A stretch of 64,000 nucleotides of DNA from Cololabis saira. Its lineage: Eukaryota > Chordata > Actinopteri > Beloniformes > Belonidae. A program made the position numbers and the translations under genes. The stretch covers positions 3,171,001-3,235,000 of the forward strand of contig NC_084610.1 in NCBI RefSeq assembly GCF_033807715.1, written 5' to 3'. The notes below the pieces were generated by a model, which was given only the letters and a program-made list of their open reading frames with translations, was not told where the DNA came from and did no database searches. Positions 33,501 through 40,446 of the stretch are shown one piece after another (the first letter of the stretch is position 1; every line of letters begins with the position of its first letter).

Positions 33501-34162
33501 GGGGTGGGGACCGCAGGCCAGCACGCAGCTCCCGAAGCTCCGGCCCAATCATCAAGTCCCAGGTTGGGGTGCAGGGTCGGGGAAAGGTTGAGAAGGGGCA
33601 GGGCCAGGGAGAGGAGTCTTGAGGGACGAACCTTCTCCCCCGCCTAAAAGGGGCCGTTACCCTGCACCCCTCACTCCCACACTGCAGGATCCGGTGTTTT
33701 GCATTCAGAGATGCTCTTCGCCTATGTACCACTTTCAGTTGGATTAAACAGTGTTTAGCAGACGTGGATGATGTGTGTATTAGATCTAAGATGGAGTCCC
33801 ATTGATCATCTCTAAATACTACCCCAAAATCAGAATCCCAGGCCTTCTTTAAGTGTTCAGTGGAGTGGGTTAATGCTCTGGATAAGATCATAGATCCGGG
33901 CTACCAGTACTCTACGGTCGGATTTCCCACCTTGCAGTTTTTTTATCACCTCTGTGATAAAAAATGCTTCACATTAAAAGCTCTGAAGTCCAGCAAGGCT
34001 CTCCTGGGAGCAATTTGTTTTAAATATCAACCCTTGCACTCAGATTAATCAATACATTTATGAGCGACTCTATAAAGTGTGACACGTGCCTGATGGCTGC
34101 TCCGTATCCCTCTCTTCCAGCTGCACCGAGCCTCGTCCTCCATCAGCATCATCCGAGTCTGA
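6444..34162 (+). CDS. fndc4: FNDC4/FNDC5-family type I membrane protein, six exons (5' end missing)
   Basis: Exons are 6444-6559, 16562-16663, 22033-22135, 24692-24781, 31995-32161 and 34121-34162. All have GT/AG junctions and consistent phase. Together they encode 205 visible residues: one fibronectin type III domain (first three exons), a single transmembrane helix across the exon 4/5 junction, and a short cytoplasmic tail. The two NxS/T sequons (NVS and NTS) fit an extracellular glycosylated domain. Family knowledge: FNDC4 and FNDC5 release the FN3 ectodomain as a hormone-like factor (irisin in FNDC5). The linker EGLG, LQTGE before the helix, WAAVI and KDNDSN favour FNDC4 over FNDC5. The fifth exon carries a longer Tyr/Ser-rich tail than I expect for mammals. 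The signal-peptide exon was not found. Introns of 2-10 kb are filled with repeats. Confidence 0.85.
6602..6775. repeat. CTTAAG-rich DNA-element fragment
   Basis: After GGGGCCAGATTCACAAAAC the palindrome CTTAAG occurs eight or so times in about 150 bp, separated by A- or T-runs. This is the end of a dispersed DNA element. The opposite end is absent, so the copy is truncated. Confidence 0.55.
6836..7600 (-). mobile_element. Membrane-protein-encoding repeat family, copy 1
   Basis: This block matches 16880-17671 along its whole length in the same orientation, including the sequence outside the ORF (for example GGCTCGGTACAGTTCTGAAA). In element orientation it contains a short leader, an ORF, and a 3' region with an AGGCAGAC...GTCTGCCT stem-loop. 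No TG...CA ends, clear inverted termini or poly-A tail could be assigned. The (CCACCTCGCC)n decamer is found on both sides (6785-6835 and from 7655), suggesting insertion into that minisatellite or later spread of it. Confidence 0.7.
7104..7568 (-). CDS. Unrecognised 154-residue single-pass membrane protein encoded by the repeat
   Basis: The chosen start (7566-7568) gives [16 protein letters not shown] hydrophobic helix near residues 65-86 ([20 protein letters not shown]) is followed by a YRQTRK basic stop-transfer. The C-terminal third, [19 protein letters not shown] onward, has heptad-like Leu/Ile spacing suggesting a coiled coil. No signal peptide is evident. The reading frame is also open upstream through the minisatellite, but that extension is low-complexity and is not counted. 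The second copy at 17155-17638 shares the protein, mostly with synonymous changes. I do not recognise the family. It could be an accessory protein of a larger transposable element. Confidence 0.6.
   Translation of the reverse strand: MELINWSLSTIYQIFTKKTRSQGVREPSCPDGTFFAGYTMDSYKHWRPLCLAILSVEDVEDAFIIGFMIAGFLLIGVGGFLVYRQTRKSSTAVLALSELPDVAEGISSATNTQTLTLGELDAILEQNRRLAAVFELIGKMDKTLEKLEARLGGN
7655..8570. repeat. CCCCACCTCG decamer minisatellite
   Basis: About 90 tandem copies of a 10 bp unit (variants CTCCACCTCG, CTCACCTCG, CCCAACTCG) show strong C/G strand asymmetry. Because the unit contains no stop in most frames, long proline/histidine or glycine/arginine ORFs appear on both strands; these are artefacts. 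A 37 bp sequence containing GGTCCTGGACTGGACCCG flanks the array on both sides (about 7616 and 8992). Confidence 0.95.
9066..9807 (+). mobile_element. CCAGTACT-ended non-autonomous DNA element, copy A
   Basis: The ends CCAGTACTGGAGTTG and CAACTCGAGTACTAG are inverted repeats. The element starts with a G-run/C-run block and contains an internal palindrome of about 140 bp around 9284-9425 whose arms carry AAAATCTGCCAGTGG. Further copies are at 14358-15222 (inverted) and 37336-50253 (split by insertions). No ORF is present, so it depends on a transposase elsewhere. Confidence 0.85.
9808..12289. other. Intron sequence with a repeat-poor candidate conserved block
   Basis: From 9808 to about 10650 the sequence is A/T-rich without recognised family. 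From about 10700 to 11690 I see no transposon or tandem repeat, which is unusual here. The block has clustered AT-core motifs (for example AAATTAATTGAGC and TTTAATTTTGGG), CAGCTG sites and moderate GC. It could be a conserved non-coding element of the fndc4-like gene. Small ORFs here have no recognisable domain. Confidence 0.3.
12290..13236 (-). mobile_element. L2-clade LINE fragment (3' end), inverted
   Basis: Read on the minus strand, this holds the end of the reverse-transcriptase ORF (12923-13198, from [19 protein letters not shown] to FLFSKAYN), the G/C-rich 3' UTR, and a tail of repeated TTGAA units at 12290-12315. It matches the near-complete copy at 26493-30384 and is 5' truncated. 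The sequence to 14357 holds no recognised gene. Confidence 0.92.
14358..15222 (-). mobile_element. CCAGTACT-ended DNA element, copy B (inverted)
   Basis: This is the reverse complement of copy A, with the same ends and the same internal palindrome (about 14920-15065). TTATCG flanks both sides (14352-14357 and 15223-15228), indicating a 6 bp target duplication. About 230 bp of extra sequence at 14690-14930, including GGGCTGAACGATTTTTG, is a nested fragment of another dispersed repeat. Confidence 0.85.
15849..16479. mobile_element. Non-autonomous hAT element
   Basis: The ends CAGTGTTG and CAACACTG are inverted. They are flanked by CTGATGAC and CTGATGAA (15841-15848 and 16480-16487), an 8 bp duplication with one mismatch, which is diagnostic of hAT. 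The ends are rich in GTTACTTTTT and AACGCGTTA blocks typical of this widespread vertebrate family. No transposase is encoded. It sits 82 bp before fndc4-like exon b. Confidence 0.9.
16562..16663 (+). CDS. fndc4: fndc4-like exon b: middle of FN3 domain
   Basis: The acceptor CCCCCTCCAG is a strong pyrimidine tract, unlike that of the preceding exon. Thirty-four codons encode [19 protein letters not shown] and on to THYSVQ, with the second NxS/T sequon and the WDL and HYSVQ strands of FN3. The donor GTGAAC follows in phase 0. Confidence 0.92.
16880..17671 (-). mobile_element. Membrane-protein-encoding repeat family, copy 2
   Basis: This is homologous to 6836-7600 in the same orientation. It lies 217 bp downstream of exon b, much as copy 1 lies 277 bp downstream of exon a. 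Outside the shared block the flanks differ: a CTCGACT heptamer array follows instead of the decamer minisatellite. Because the flanks are unrelated, the two copies are separate insertions, not one segmental duplication. Confidence 0.7.
17155..17638 (-). pseudogene. Second copy of the membrane-protein ORF, disrupted
   Basis: The same start region, helix and coiled coil as 7104-7568 are present. Three changes damage it. An extra T in a T-run shifts the frame before [12 protein letters not shown] at 17341-17343 stops translation after VLAL. In-frame length differences include extra Ile/Leu/Gly codons in the helix and three added codons (KNC) before LDAILEQ. The remaining frame on each side of the breaks is conserved with copy 1. 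Confidence 0.7.
17725..17785. repeat. CTCGACT heptamer array with adjoining hairpin
   Basis: Five or so tandem CTCGACT units run into CGACGAAGGC-AGA-CGCCTTCGTCG, a perfect 10 bp stem with a 3 base loop. Confidence 0.85.
17808..18390. mobile_element. Degenerate DNA element with CCCGATAC-type ends
   Basis: CGATCCGATCACTTTTTTTG and TCCCGATACATTTCC on the left are echoed on the right by CCCGATACTTTTTTGGCC and GATCGGGACAACACT. The pattern resembles a known fish hAT-like family, but ends and target duplication could not be fixed. Confidence 0.45.
18595..18935 (+). mobile_element. Fragment of a non-LTR retrotransposon 3' end (RTE-like)
   Basis: The sequence around 18840-18900 reads as [10 protein letters not shown], a C-terminal motif widely seen in fish RTE-like LINE remnants. 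The frame is broken by stops and no tail is clear. Confidence 0.4.
18965..19175 (+). mobile_element. Degenerate Tc1-like transposase fragment
   Basis: GTGATGCAGCAGGACAATGA encodes MQQDND, the motif around the second catalytic aspartate of Tc1 transposases. About 90 bp later GAGATGCTGTGGAATGACCT resembles the region of the glutamate. The frame is lost between them. Confidence 0.45.
19186..19466. mobile_element. GACTACGTTTACATGCA-ended DNA element, short form
   Basis: The left end GACTGTGTTTCCATGCATCA and right end TGCATGTAAACGTAGTC are imperfect inverted repeats. The interior contains repeated CAATAACCC and AATATT motifs. A longer copy (624 bp) with the same ends is at 36384-37007, so this 281 bp form is an internal-deletion derivative. 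The following region to 20646 contains no recognised gene. Confidence 0.75.
20798..21231 (+). mobile_element. Solo LTR, retrovirus-like
   Basis: The segment begins TGATGAAG and ends CTCAACA, with GTAG on both sides (20794-20797 and 21232-21235), a 4 bp duplication. A TATAAAAAG box lies near 21092 and an AATAAA near 21174, in the order and spacing of a U3-R-U5 LTR about 430 bp long. No viral coding sequence is present. The 4 bp duplication fits gammaretrovirus-like or related elements, but it is short and could be chance. Confidence 0.65.
21375..21470 (-). mobile_element. Half copy of the GGCTGATTTATGG palindromic element
   Basis: The right end ACGCGGAACCATAAATCAGC and the GTAGGCTCTGCGT block match the element at 42822-42960. 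The left half is lost. Confidence 0.75.
22033..22135 (+). CDS. fndc4: fndc4-like exon c: end of FN3 domain and stalk
   Basis: The exon continues the last FN3 strands with [10 protein letters not shown] and [12 protein letters not shown], then a stalk. It ends one base into a codon before GTAAAT. The VGLHGDS and HFKTL strings resemble FNDC4 more than FNDC5. Confidence 0.9.
22140..23107. other. No gene recognised in this part of the intron
   Basis: The sequence after exon c is mixed-composition intron. No repeat family or exon could be supported. Confidence 0.4.
23108..24035. mobile_element. Non-autonomous DNA element filled by a polypyrimidine array
   Basis: The ends CCCTTGTGTTGTCTTTGGGT and the inverse of ACCCAAAGACAGCGCAATGG form imperfect terminal inverted repeats. 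Between them, about 850 bp is almost pure C/T in TTCC, TTTC and CTCC units with a higher-order repeat including CCTTCTTTTCTCC. Long Phe/Ser/Pro ORFs are artefacts. A second copy is at 35096-35680. Confidence 0.75.
24036..24691. other. No gene recognised between the polypyrimidine element and exon d
   Basis: Unique-looking intron sequence; nothing supported. Confidence 0.4.
24692..24781 (+). CDS. fndc4: fndc4-like exon d: juxtamembrane segment and start of TM helix
   Basis: The acceptor is TTTGTCCGCAG. The exon completes the split codon and encodes [17 protein letters not shown] followed by [12 protein letters not shown], the first part of the transmembrane helix. It ends one base into an Ala codon before GTCCGT. 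Confidence 0.9.
25127..25657 (-). mobile_element. L2-clade LINE fragment, inverted
   Basis: From AAAATGATAGCTATGAG to GCAGAGCTAAGCCG the sequence is the reverse complement of L2 3' UTR and the last codons of its ORF. The tail is missing. It abuts the GGAT array on the right, so two L2 fragments in opposite orientation face that array. Confidence 0.85.
25663..26492. repeat. (GGAT)n array with higher-order structure, left block
   Basis: Tandem GGAT with regular variants (GATAGTT, GAATGGGTGGGT, GATGATGG). A roughly 380-400 bp composite unit is repeated: GGATAGTTGGAGGGTTGGAT occurs near 25790 and 26188, and the GAATGGGTGGGTGG block near 26080 and 26460. Isoleucine/histidine/proline ORFs on the minus strand are artefacts. 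Confidence 0.95.
26484..29600 (+). CDS. L2 LINE ORF2 protein: AP endonuclease and reverse transcriptase
   Basis: A 1038-codon open frame. The first ATG lies in GGAT sequence, so the true N-terminus is probably lost; element-derived residues start a few codons in. Residues about 88-310 form the apurinic-like endonuclease: [20 protein letters not shown] and SSDHYLI. Reverse transcriptase spans about 590-860: [37 protein letters not shown] and the catalytic YADD at 766-769. The C-terminal part contains [12 protein letters not shown] and [20 protein letters not shown]. The protein would nick target DNA and copy the LINE RNA in place. No stop or frameshift is seen, so the insertion is probably recent. 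Confidence 0.93.
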   Translation: MDGSPYGPDGSQGPTPANKTVGLHYVISDSKTVGLHDIGDSGQVPSKIEVVAAPRPPKVHQVQRYRGVNQDNLVKIKTNAHLVPITDRKIRCGLLNIRSLSSKSLLVNDIITESRSDIFCLTETWLQEEEYVSLNESTPPGYFNHHIPRSTGRGGGVAAIYNSGLQTKIEPKCNYNTFESLMLGLKFPSRKSEKPVVLVVVYRPPAGAYLEFLSEFSDFLSGLLISTDKFIIVGDFNIHMDVESDNLKLAFDSLLESMGISQKVDKPTHCFNHTLDLVLTYGVETDGLLVSPVNSLSSDHYLITFEFNFVDVEVQNRRYYFSRCLSDEVIVKFREAIAYLTTVRNSDVVEASDLGSTSADVDFLASNTADLLHSALDEVAPLKRRVSSHRSLTPWYNSDIRMLKQNVRKMERKWYSCRSVDSHREWKDILIVYKKAIRKARTAYYSTLIEDNKSNPRFLFSTVARLTKSHNSVEPCIPAALSSEDFMGFFNSKIARIREEINQPVVGVSSALATSLGSDLSLDCFDPIDLPELTSLVNRAKSTTCMLDPIPTRLFRHVFSLIGTTILDQINLSLSLGYVPQVFKVAVIKPLLKKPSLDPDTLANYRPISNLPFVSKILEKAVSSQLCDYLYRNDLFEVFQSGFRMHHSTETALVRVTNDLLMASDKGLVSILVLLDLSAAFDTIDHGILLHRLEHVVGIKGTALCWFKSYLSDRFQFVHVHEVSSEQSRVCYGVPQGSVLGPILFSLYMQPLGSIIQNHGIHFHCYADDTQLYLSMKPDETEPLVKLQACLRDIKDWMSRNFLLLNSDKTEVIILGPEHLRKGLDGVAMASSATVRNLGVIFDQDLSFKPYVNQVCKIAFFHLRNIAKIRKILSQSDAEKLVHAFVSSRLDYCNVLLAGCPSNLLNRLQLIQNAAARVLTGISRRDHVSPVLASLHWLPVKFRIQFKILLLAYKAQNGLAPHYLQDLIVPYVPVRALRSQSAGLLVVPRVSKCRFGGRAFCYQAPLLWNQLPIWVKEADSTSTFKTKLKTFLFSKAYS
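26493..30384 (+). mobile_element. Near-complete L2-clade LINE inserted in the GGAT array
   Basis: The element has an endonuclease-reverse transcriptase ORF, a G/C-rich 3' UTR and a TTGAATTGAATTGAAT tail at 30369-30384. GGAT repeat continues on both sides with matching variant blocks, so the LINE inserted into an existing array. The 5' end is truncated. The 3' UTR contains a tandem duplication of about 185 bp (from 29757 and from 29942), not seen in the other copies here. At least six other L2 fragments are in the window. Confidence 0.93.
30385..30880. repeat. (GGAT)n array, right block
   Basis: This continues the array on the far side of the LINE. The stretch 30600-30690 repeats, base for base as far as I can read, the variant order at about 26029-26110, linking the two blocks as one original array. 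Confidence 0.95.
30885..31994. other. No gene recognised before exon e
   Basis: Mixed intron sequence. Several overlapping ORFs on both strands have no recognisable domain and no splice support. Confidence 0.4.
31995..32161 (+). CDS. fndc4: fndc4-like exon e: end of TM helix and cytoplasmic tail
   Basis: The exon completes the helix (AVIALFC) and encodes [12 protein letters not shown], the most conserved cytoplasmic motif of the family, then a basic and Tyr/Ser-rich stretch ending AVRSSR. The acceptor CACCGGCAG has a poor pyrimidine tract. The donor is GGGTGA. Phase is 0 at the 3' end. Confidence 0.92.
32396..33926 (-). mobile_element. L1-like (Tx1/L1 group) LINE 3' fragment with target duplication
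   Basis: CCACCTTGCAGTT occurs on both sides (32383-32395 and 33927-33939), a 13 bp duplication. On the minus strand the element ends in an A-rich tail after a 3' UTR. Its coding end is split: [17 protein letters not shown] at about 33780-33840, then [17 protein letters not shown] and [15 protein letters not shown] at 32714-33186. The CPRC...H...C arrangement is the C-terminal zinc-finger region typical of L1 ORF2. It is 5' truncated and carries a nested L2 at 33195-33721. Confidence 0.88.
33195..33721 (-). mobile_element. L2 3' fragment nested in the L1-like element
   Basis: This contains the TTGAA tail (read inverted as CAATTCAATT) and the L2 3' UTR only. CTATGT flanks it (33189-33194 and 33722-33727), a 6 bp duplication. 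Removing it rejoins the L1 reading frame region from VVH to AHFTKARL. Confidence 0.92.
34121..34162 (+). CDS. fndc4: fndc4-like terminal exon
   Basis: A strong acceptor, CCCTCTCTTCCAG, precedes 13 codons ([13 protein letters not shown]) and TGA. The Ser-x-Ile-x-x-Ile ending recalls the C-terminus of the family. The 3' UTR follows directly. Confidence 0.8.
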   Translation: MHRASSSISIIRV

Positions 34163-35095
34163 GCCGGAGTTGTTTGTGGGGACTTTCTGCTCAGGAGGAA
34201 CTTCAGCCGGATTATCGTGAAAACTGGGGAATTCACAGAGCTGCCGCCGCAGCAGAGACTCTCATTTATTGTAAAATATGAGCAAAATCAGAAGCAATCC
34301 ATGCAAGTCAGAACAAATTAAAAGCAAAAGGGCTTGTGCTGTGGAGTCGGTGGACGACTGCTGCCCTCTAGTGGCAGAAACCGCCGGAACTGCAGCCAAA
34401 CTAAACCGCTTTCTTGTCTGATGTCGATCAATAAGTGAATATTTTCCAGCATGTGCTCCTGGACTCCCGTCTGACTCCAATTCACTCACTTTCAGGAGAC
34501 TTTTGATTACAGTATATTTCCCTCTCAGCAGCTACAATCACAACCTTTTAATTCAGTTCTGTGTGACTTTATTCACATCGTCTCCGCTTCATCGTAGATG
34601 TTCGGCACTAACATCCAGATTACAACATGTGTACATAAAGGAACGAGTTTCCAGAGTAACACAGATAAATATCCGAATGTATGAGCTGACGGTGGTGAAT
34701 TTACACTGTAAAAAAATGAATAAATCAATAAAAACTGTTTAAATTGTCAAAATATTATCATTCAGTGTTTCACTTGCTTTATGTTTAGTATTTAAAAGTT
34801 TGATTGATTATTGATAGCTGAATTTCACAGTTTGTTTAAATCGTTTCTCTCTGTAAGGAAAATAGTTTTCTGTGTGTTTTGGTTCTAATCGGTCTTATGA
34901 GACACATACAACCTCATATGGACAACAATGTGTCATTAGTTAACAAAAATACAGAAAAAGAAAATAAATAAAAAGCGTGGGCAATACTAAGTACCCCCCA
35001 TGATCTTGTAGATCTACTTTTAGCAGCAATAAATGCAAATAGTTGTTTCCTGTATGACTTTTTCATCTGTCACATGGTTGCAGAGGAAGTTTAAT
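34163..35095 (+). other. fndc4-like 3' UTR and downstream sequence
   Basis: The first ~570 bp are inferred 3' UTR. After the AATAAA pair the sequence is A/T-rich without recognised gene. Confidence 0.4.
34719..34733 (+). promoter_or_regulatory. Candidate polyadenylation signals of the fndc4-like gene
   Basis: Two AATAAA hexamers (34719-34724 and 34728-34733) lie 557-571 bases after the stop codon. They are the first good plus-strand signals after the terminal exon. A 3' UTR of about 0.6 kb is inferred. Later A/T-rich sequence could also be used. Confidence 0.5.
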
Positions 35096-35680
35096 CCTGG
35101 TACTCTTTGGCTCAAAATGACCTAATTCTCCTGTTCCTTCCTTCCTTCCTTCCTTCCTTCCTTCCTTCCTTCCTTCCTTCCTTCCTTCCTTCCTTCCTTC
35201 CTTCCTTCCTTCCTTCCTTCCTTCCTTCCTTCTTTCCTCCTGCTCTCTCCTTCCTTCTCCCTTCCTCTTTTCTCCCCTCCTTCCTTCTTTCCTCCCTTCC
35301 TTCATTCTTTCCTCCCTTCTGTCCTTCTTTTTTCCTTCCTTCCTTCTTTTCTCCCTTCCTTCCTTCTTTCCTCCCTTCCTTCCTTCTTTTCTCCCTTCCT
35401 TCCTTCTTTCCTCCCTTCCTTCCTTCTTTCCTCCCTTCCTTCTTTCTTTCCTCCCTTCCTTCTTTCTTTTCTCCCTTCCTTCTTTTCTCCCCTCGTACAT
35501 TCTTTCTTTGTTTTCTCCTTTCCTTCCTTCATTCTTTTTTCCCTTCCTTCCTTCTTTTCTCACTTCCTTCCTTCTTTCCTTCCTTCTTTTCTCCCTTCCT
35601 TCCTTCTTTTCTTCCTTCCTTCTTTCCTCCCTTCTTCCCTTCCTCCTTCCTTGACCCAAAGACAGCACAAGGTTTAATCC
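35096..35680. mobile_element. Second copy of the polypyrimidine-filled DNA element
   Basis: The ends GGTACTCTTTGGCTCAAAAT and TTGACCCAAAGACAGCACAA match those of 23108-24035. The interior starts with about 25 perfect TTCC units and then mixed TTCC/TTTC/CTCC. The repeat order differs from the first copy, so the arrays grew independently after insertion. Confidence 0.75.
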
Positions 35681-35734
35681 ATTCTTTTTCAGTTTACTAA
35701 ATTTTTTACTATATTTTTTCAGCATATCTGAAGA

Positions 35735-36170
35735 TCTCACCACAGGATTTCAGTCAGGTTGAAATCTGGATTTTGAAATCAAAATCTTGGTTCTTTTATC
35801 TTTTCATCTGTTAGATTTACTGCTTTTCAGTTGAGCTGTAGCTGTCAGGATGATCCAGCGAGCAGGTTCACGTGGTTGTAAAATAACCCACATCATCATC
35901 CCTCCACCGCCGTGCTTGAGAGCTGGTTTGAGATGTTTTTGTTCAAACGTCCCTCCAAACGTTGGGCCAAAACAACCCCACTTTGGGCTCTTGTGATTTG
36001 TAATTTGTCTCCAAATTTCAGTCAAAAGAAGAAATTACATTTTATCACTCTTCTAATTCTGCTAAACTTAAAGATTGAACATGCTCGTTGAGTCTTGTAG
36101 GGTCTGAGATGTAGCTCCAGGTTGTGCTGGTTTCTCTGAGCCTCGGCTGGACTGACTGGAGTAAATTTGC
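35735..36170. other. Degenerate dispersed repeat (relative of 5245-5560)
   Basis: ACATCATCATCCCTCCACCG, GAGAGCTGGTTTGAG and GGGTCTGAGATGTAGCTC blocks mark an old, worn fish repeat. Sequence at 36198-36380 contains GGTCCTCGGGCCC and recalls 62200-62270, another old repeat. Confidence 0.45.
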
Positions 36171-36383
36171 TCGTGTAAGATCAACAAGTCTTGAATGTGT
36201 TCCCCTCCTGCAGAGTTCCTCCACCCTGGTCCTCGGGCCCGCTGTCCTACATGTTTTTAGATGTTTCCGTGCTCGAACCATTGACAGACTCGTGTAGACC
36301 TCGAGATGATGCTGATCCAGTCAGGTGTACCAGGACCAGGGCTGAAGAACCTGCCCTCATGGATACCTCATCAACTCCACAAT

Positions 36384-37007
36384 GACTAAGTTTCCATGCA
36401 TCAATAACCCTTTTAAAACCCGAATATTGGCAATGACCCGAATTTGCACGGCCATGTAAACACCAATAACCCCTTTGAATAAACCGAAATTTGCTCATAT
36501 TCAGGTTTTTAAAAACCCCAATATGACCCCTGGGTTACTCCTTTTAAAACCTGAATATTGGGTCATGTAAACGCCAAACGGAATATCCCCATCAAACGGA
36601 ACAGGAATTTGTTTTCTGCACATGCTCTGTTCACAAGGAATCCTGGTCTTTTGAGTCCAGGAAGTTCTTATAAACACGGAGAAACACAAGACCAGGAGGA
36701 GACTAATCACTTCATAAATGGAATGAAGGATATGAACATTTCTGCATTTGTAGACGGTAGAAAGTACCGGGATAGAAGATTTACAAGAAGGTGAGAGAAA
36801 AGTTGAGTGAAGCAGCATTTGTTTTGAATTTGGATGCAGGAAGAAGAAGCAGAAATGACAGTAATTGAGTCATGATGTTCTCCATGCGTCGCTGGTTTGA
36901 TCCAGATATCCCAAATGATTAATTACCATGTAAACGGAATATTCCCAATGTTTCAGTAACCGGAATATTAGCAATAACCCCAATTTTGACTGCATGTAAA
37001 CGTAGTC
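36384..37007. mobile_element. GACTACGTTTACATGCA-ended DNA element, long form
   Basis: The ends match 19186-19466. This copy has about 340 bp more interior sequence (around 36540-36860), including a short broken reading frame, and probably represents an earlier stage of the family. Confidence 0.75.
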
Positions 37008-37194
37008 ATTGTTTGTAAATTAAGATTGACGTCCGTTGCTTATTTCTTCTCAAAGACTATTGCTGATGTCTTTATCTCTTTGCATTGTGTTCACACACAT
37101 CAGATGGGCAACTATCTGATCTTATAGAGGTCTGAACACCTAATGATGATCAAATCATCAAGGTCTGATGATCAACAACACCAAAACTGTAACG

Positions 37195-37335
37195 TCCATC
37201 CACTTTCTGAACCCGGTTTACTCCTGTCCAGGGTCCTGGGGTCCCCGGGGTCTGCTGGAGCCTGAATCAGCTCATTACAGGCTACAGACAGGGGTTACAC
37301 CCTGGACAGGTCTCCAGTGTATCGCAGGGCCACAA
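37195..37335 (+). other. Left part of an old dispersed repeat, outermost layer of the nest
   Basis: The sequence CATCCACTTTCTGAACCC through CACCCTGGACAGGTCTCCAG is a diverged form of a very common teleost repeat. Its continuation (CACACTCACACCTATGGGCA, GTTTTTGGACTGTAGGAGGA) resumes at 50254-50425, after the 12.9 kb insertion. Confidence 0.6.
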
Positions 37336-39047
37336 CCAGTACTGGAGATGAGGGGGGATGGCACCCCCCCCTGAAATAAAAACGGTCCAAATCATCCCTC
37401 CTGTAAAACTGCCATCCCCTCTTTCCATCCCTTATGTCATTTCATCAATGAATGTGGTTTTACTGCTATTTCAACATTTAGAGTCATCACCAGAAAAATA
37501 ACTTATTTGACAATTTTCAATTCAATTCAATTCAATTTTATTTATATAGCGTCTAATACAACAGATGTTGTCTCTAGACGCTTTCCAGAGATCCAGAACA
37601 TGAACATAAACATAAACATAAACATAAACCCCCGAGCAATTATTATATAAACAATGGCAGGTAAAAACTCCCTTAGTGGGAGAAATGTTAGGAGTCCTCC
37701 TCCTCTGGCTGGGAGAGCCAGCAGCACAGGTGCTGCTGATCTGCCATCAGCCCCAGCTGCCACTAATCGCCAGCCCAGGCTTAAAAGAAGACCTGGGGGG
37801 TATTCCAAGAAGGAGGTTCAACAAACACTGAGTTAAAGTCTCATCTTGAGGTTAGTTGAACCCATGACGACTAAACCCGCTCAGTTGGTTCCAACACACC
37901 GGTTATGAATCAACTCAATTGGTTAACCCAGAGTTGTGCGAGTCCATAAAGACATCATCTATCGAGGGTCGAAAAATGGAGCAGCAAGTCCTCCTGGAGG
38001 CGTATGAGGAGGAGAGGGCAGTGATTACAAAAAAAGTAACACTAATACATCTGCCAAAGCACCTGATATGGCAGAGGAATTACTGATCGCGTCAATGCGT
38101 AAGTTTAGGCCATTATGTGAATTTCCTATTAAACAATGGGCAAATGAATCGAAAAAATAAAAATAAAAAAAGTGAAAACTGTCAACTGTATTTTATTAAT
38201 TGAAATGATTAAAACAGATTGGATCACGCGCTCTGTGACCATCTGCCATGTCAACCTGCTGCTGAAAGGGAGCGACCGGTACCGGCTCCATGCAACAATT
38301 GTATCCCAGCCCTGTCTGGGCAGACCCTCAGCCTGCGCAAGCACTGAAACCTCTCCTTGAGAATCCCAAAAGTCATCTCAATTTCTCCCCGGGATCTGCT
38401 GTGAGTCACGTTGAAGCGCGTTTGCGCTCCAGCATCTGGATCGGGGTACGGGGTAATGAGCGTGGGGAGGCACGGATATCCTCTATCCCCCAGGAGATAG
38501 CCATAAAATTATCCTGCAATTGCACATATAACATAAAGTTAGACACATTAATATTTGCAAAACTGATCAATATAATATTAGTAATATAACGCACTCTGTA
38601 GAAATTTGATGTTCAAATTTGATTCCCTACATCCTGGCATCATGCACAGAGCCTGGCCATCTCGCCTGTTTGATATTAGATTTGCAGCATCGCATATCAT
38701 CCTGGCAAATGAAAAAATATGTTTTCAAACATTAAGAGAGCGCTCAAAAATAAAAGCAGCTTACGGTTCCATTATACCTACTTGCACATGCTGTGGAAAC
38801 CTTTCCTGGGCGGGTATTCCAAAGGAGGTTTACTGGCTAAACTGGGTATGTTAACTCAGGGTAAATGGTAAACCTGCATGGGATTTCCGTTCCAAAATGG
38901 TCAGGTTAAGTAAGTCACCATGGTAACATAGGCTCTGAACCAAACCTGGTAGGGGGTAGGTTTTATGCCGGTTTTGTTCAGATAACCCAGTTATGTTCGG
39001 GTATTTAAGCGCAAGTTCAGGAGGGCTGCTGCGTAACTTGTTACACA

Positions 39048-40322
39048 ATGGCGTTTCCCTTTGACGAAGGTCGCATTATTGATAGAGAAGCCCAAATTGT
39101 TCGTGCACTTCACTGTGAGAGGGTGATAAGACCACGGTATGACATCTTATCTTTCCCCGATGAGCATTTGCGGGAGCGCTACCGTTTTTCAGCCGAATCC
39201 CTGCTGTATTTAAATAACCTTCTCCATCCATATATTGAAAACGTTACACATCGTGGGTCTGCCCTCTCGTCGCTGCAAACAATGTGCATTGCTCTTCGGT
39301 TTTTTGCGTCTGGGAGTTTCCTCTACAGTGTCGGAGACGCTGAACACATAGGAAAAGCAACTGCCTGCAGGTCGGTGCGTAAAGTGTGCCTTGCGCTAAA
39401 GCGCTTCATGCACCGTTTTATTCGTTTTCCTGGCCACAAACCAACGAGGGTCATTAAGACGGAGTTCCACCAACTGGCAGGTAAGCATCGCTAGGTTTCT
39501 CAAATATGCACAGAAATCTTTGCTGGTTAGATTACATTTAATGAGCATTGGCTTTATTGCAGGCTTTCCAAACATCATTGGATGCATCGATGGGACGCAT
39601 GTGCCAATCAAAGCACCATCACAAAATGAGGCTGACTTTGTCAATAGAAAAGGTTTCCACAGCATCAATGTGCAAGTAGGTATAATGGAACCGTAAGCTG
39701 CTTTTATTTTTGAGCGCTCTTTTAATGTTTGAAAACGTATTTTTTCATTTGCCAGATGATATGCGATGCTGGAAATCTCATATCCAACGTGGAGGCGAGA
39801 TGGCCAGGCTCTGTGCATGATGCCAGGATGTACAGAGAATCAAATCTGAGCACCAAATTTCTACAGAGTGCGTTATATTACTAATATTATATTGATCAAT
39901 TTTGCAAATATTCATGTGTCTAACTTTGTTTTATATGTGCAATTGCAGGATAATTTTATGGCTATCTCCTTGGGGATAGAGGATATCCGTGCCTCCCCAC
40001 GCTGATTACCCCGTACCCCGATCCGGATGTTGGAGCGCAAACGCAGTTCAACGTGGCTCACAGCAGAACCCGGGTCAAAATAGAGATGACCTTCGGGATT
40101 CTCAAAGAACGGTTCCAGTGCTTGCGCAGGCTGAGGGTCTGCCCAGACAGGGCATGTGATATAATTGTCGCATGTGCCATATTGCACAATTTTGCCACAT
40201 TGCGCAATGAATTCACTCCAGTCGTCGAGGAGCCGGTACCGGAGGAACCACTTCAGCAGCAGGCTGACATGGCGGATGGTCATAGAGTTCGAGACCAAAT
40301 ATGTTTAAATCATTTCAGTTAA
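39048..40322 (+). CDS. HARBI1-like Harbinger transposase, four exons
   Basis: Exon 1 (39048-39480) encodes [20 protein letters not shown] through HQLAG, with the helical N-terminal region. Exon 2 (39563-39675) has the first catalytic Asp in [10 protein letters not shown]. Exon 3 (39756-39867) has the second in GSVHDARMY. The last exon (from about 39949 to TAA 40322) has [11 protein letters not shown] and the Glu in [13 protein letters not shown]. Junctions show GT/AG. In the frame I derive, the last exon opens with a TAA three bases in. The outer copy has the same triplet, so either this junction is misplaced or both descend from a damaged copy. The enzyme needs the Myb-like partner for nuclear entry and end recognition in characterised Harbinger systems. 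Confidence 0.85.
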
Positions 40323-40446
40323 ACACAGTTGACGGTGTTGACTTTTTTATTTTTTCAATTCCTTTTCCCATTTTGCTTAATTTCCTGAAAAGAGAAACAT
40401 TGTATTAAAGTTAGAATATGGAATCACTGACAGGTTGTTCTGCACA

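Noticed and set aside
6444..34162. Assignment to FNDC5 (irisin precursor)
   Set aside because: The stalk (EGLG), VGLHGDS, HFKTL, LQTGE and WAAVI strings fit FNDC4 better; FNDC5 remains possible without a phylogeny.
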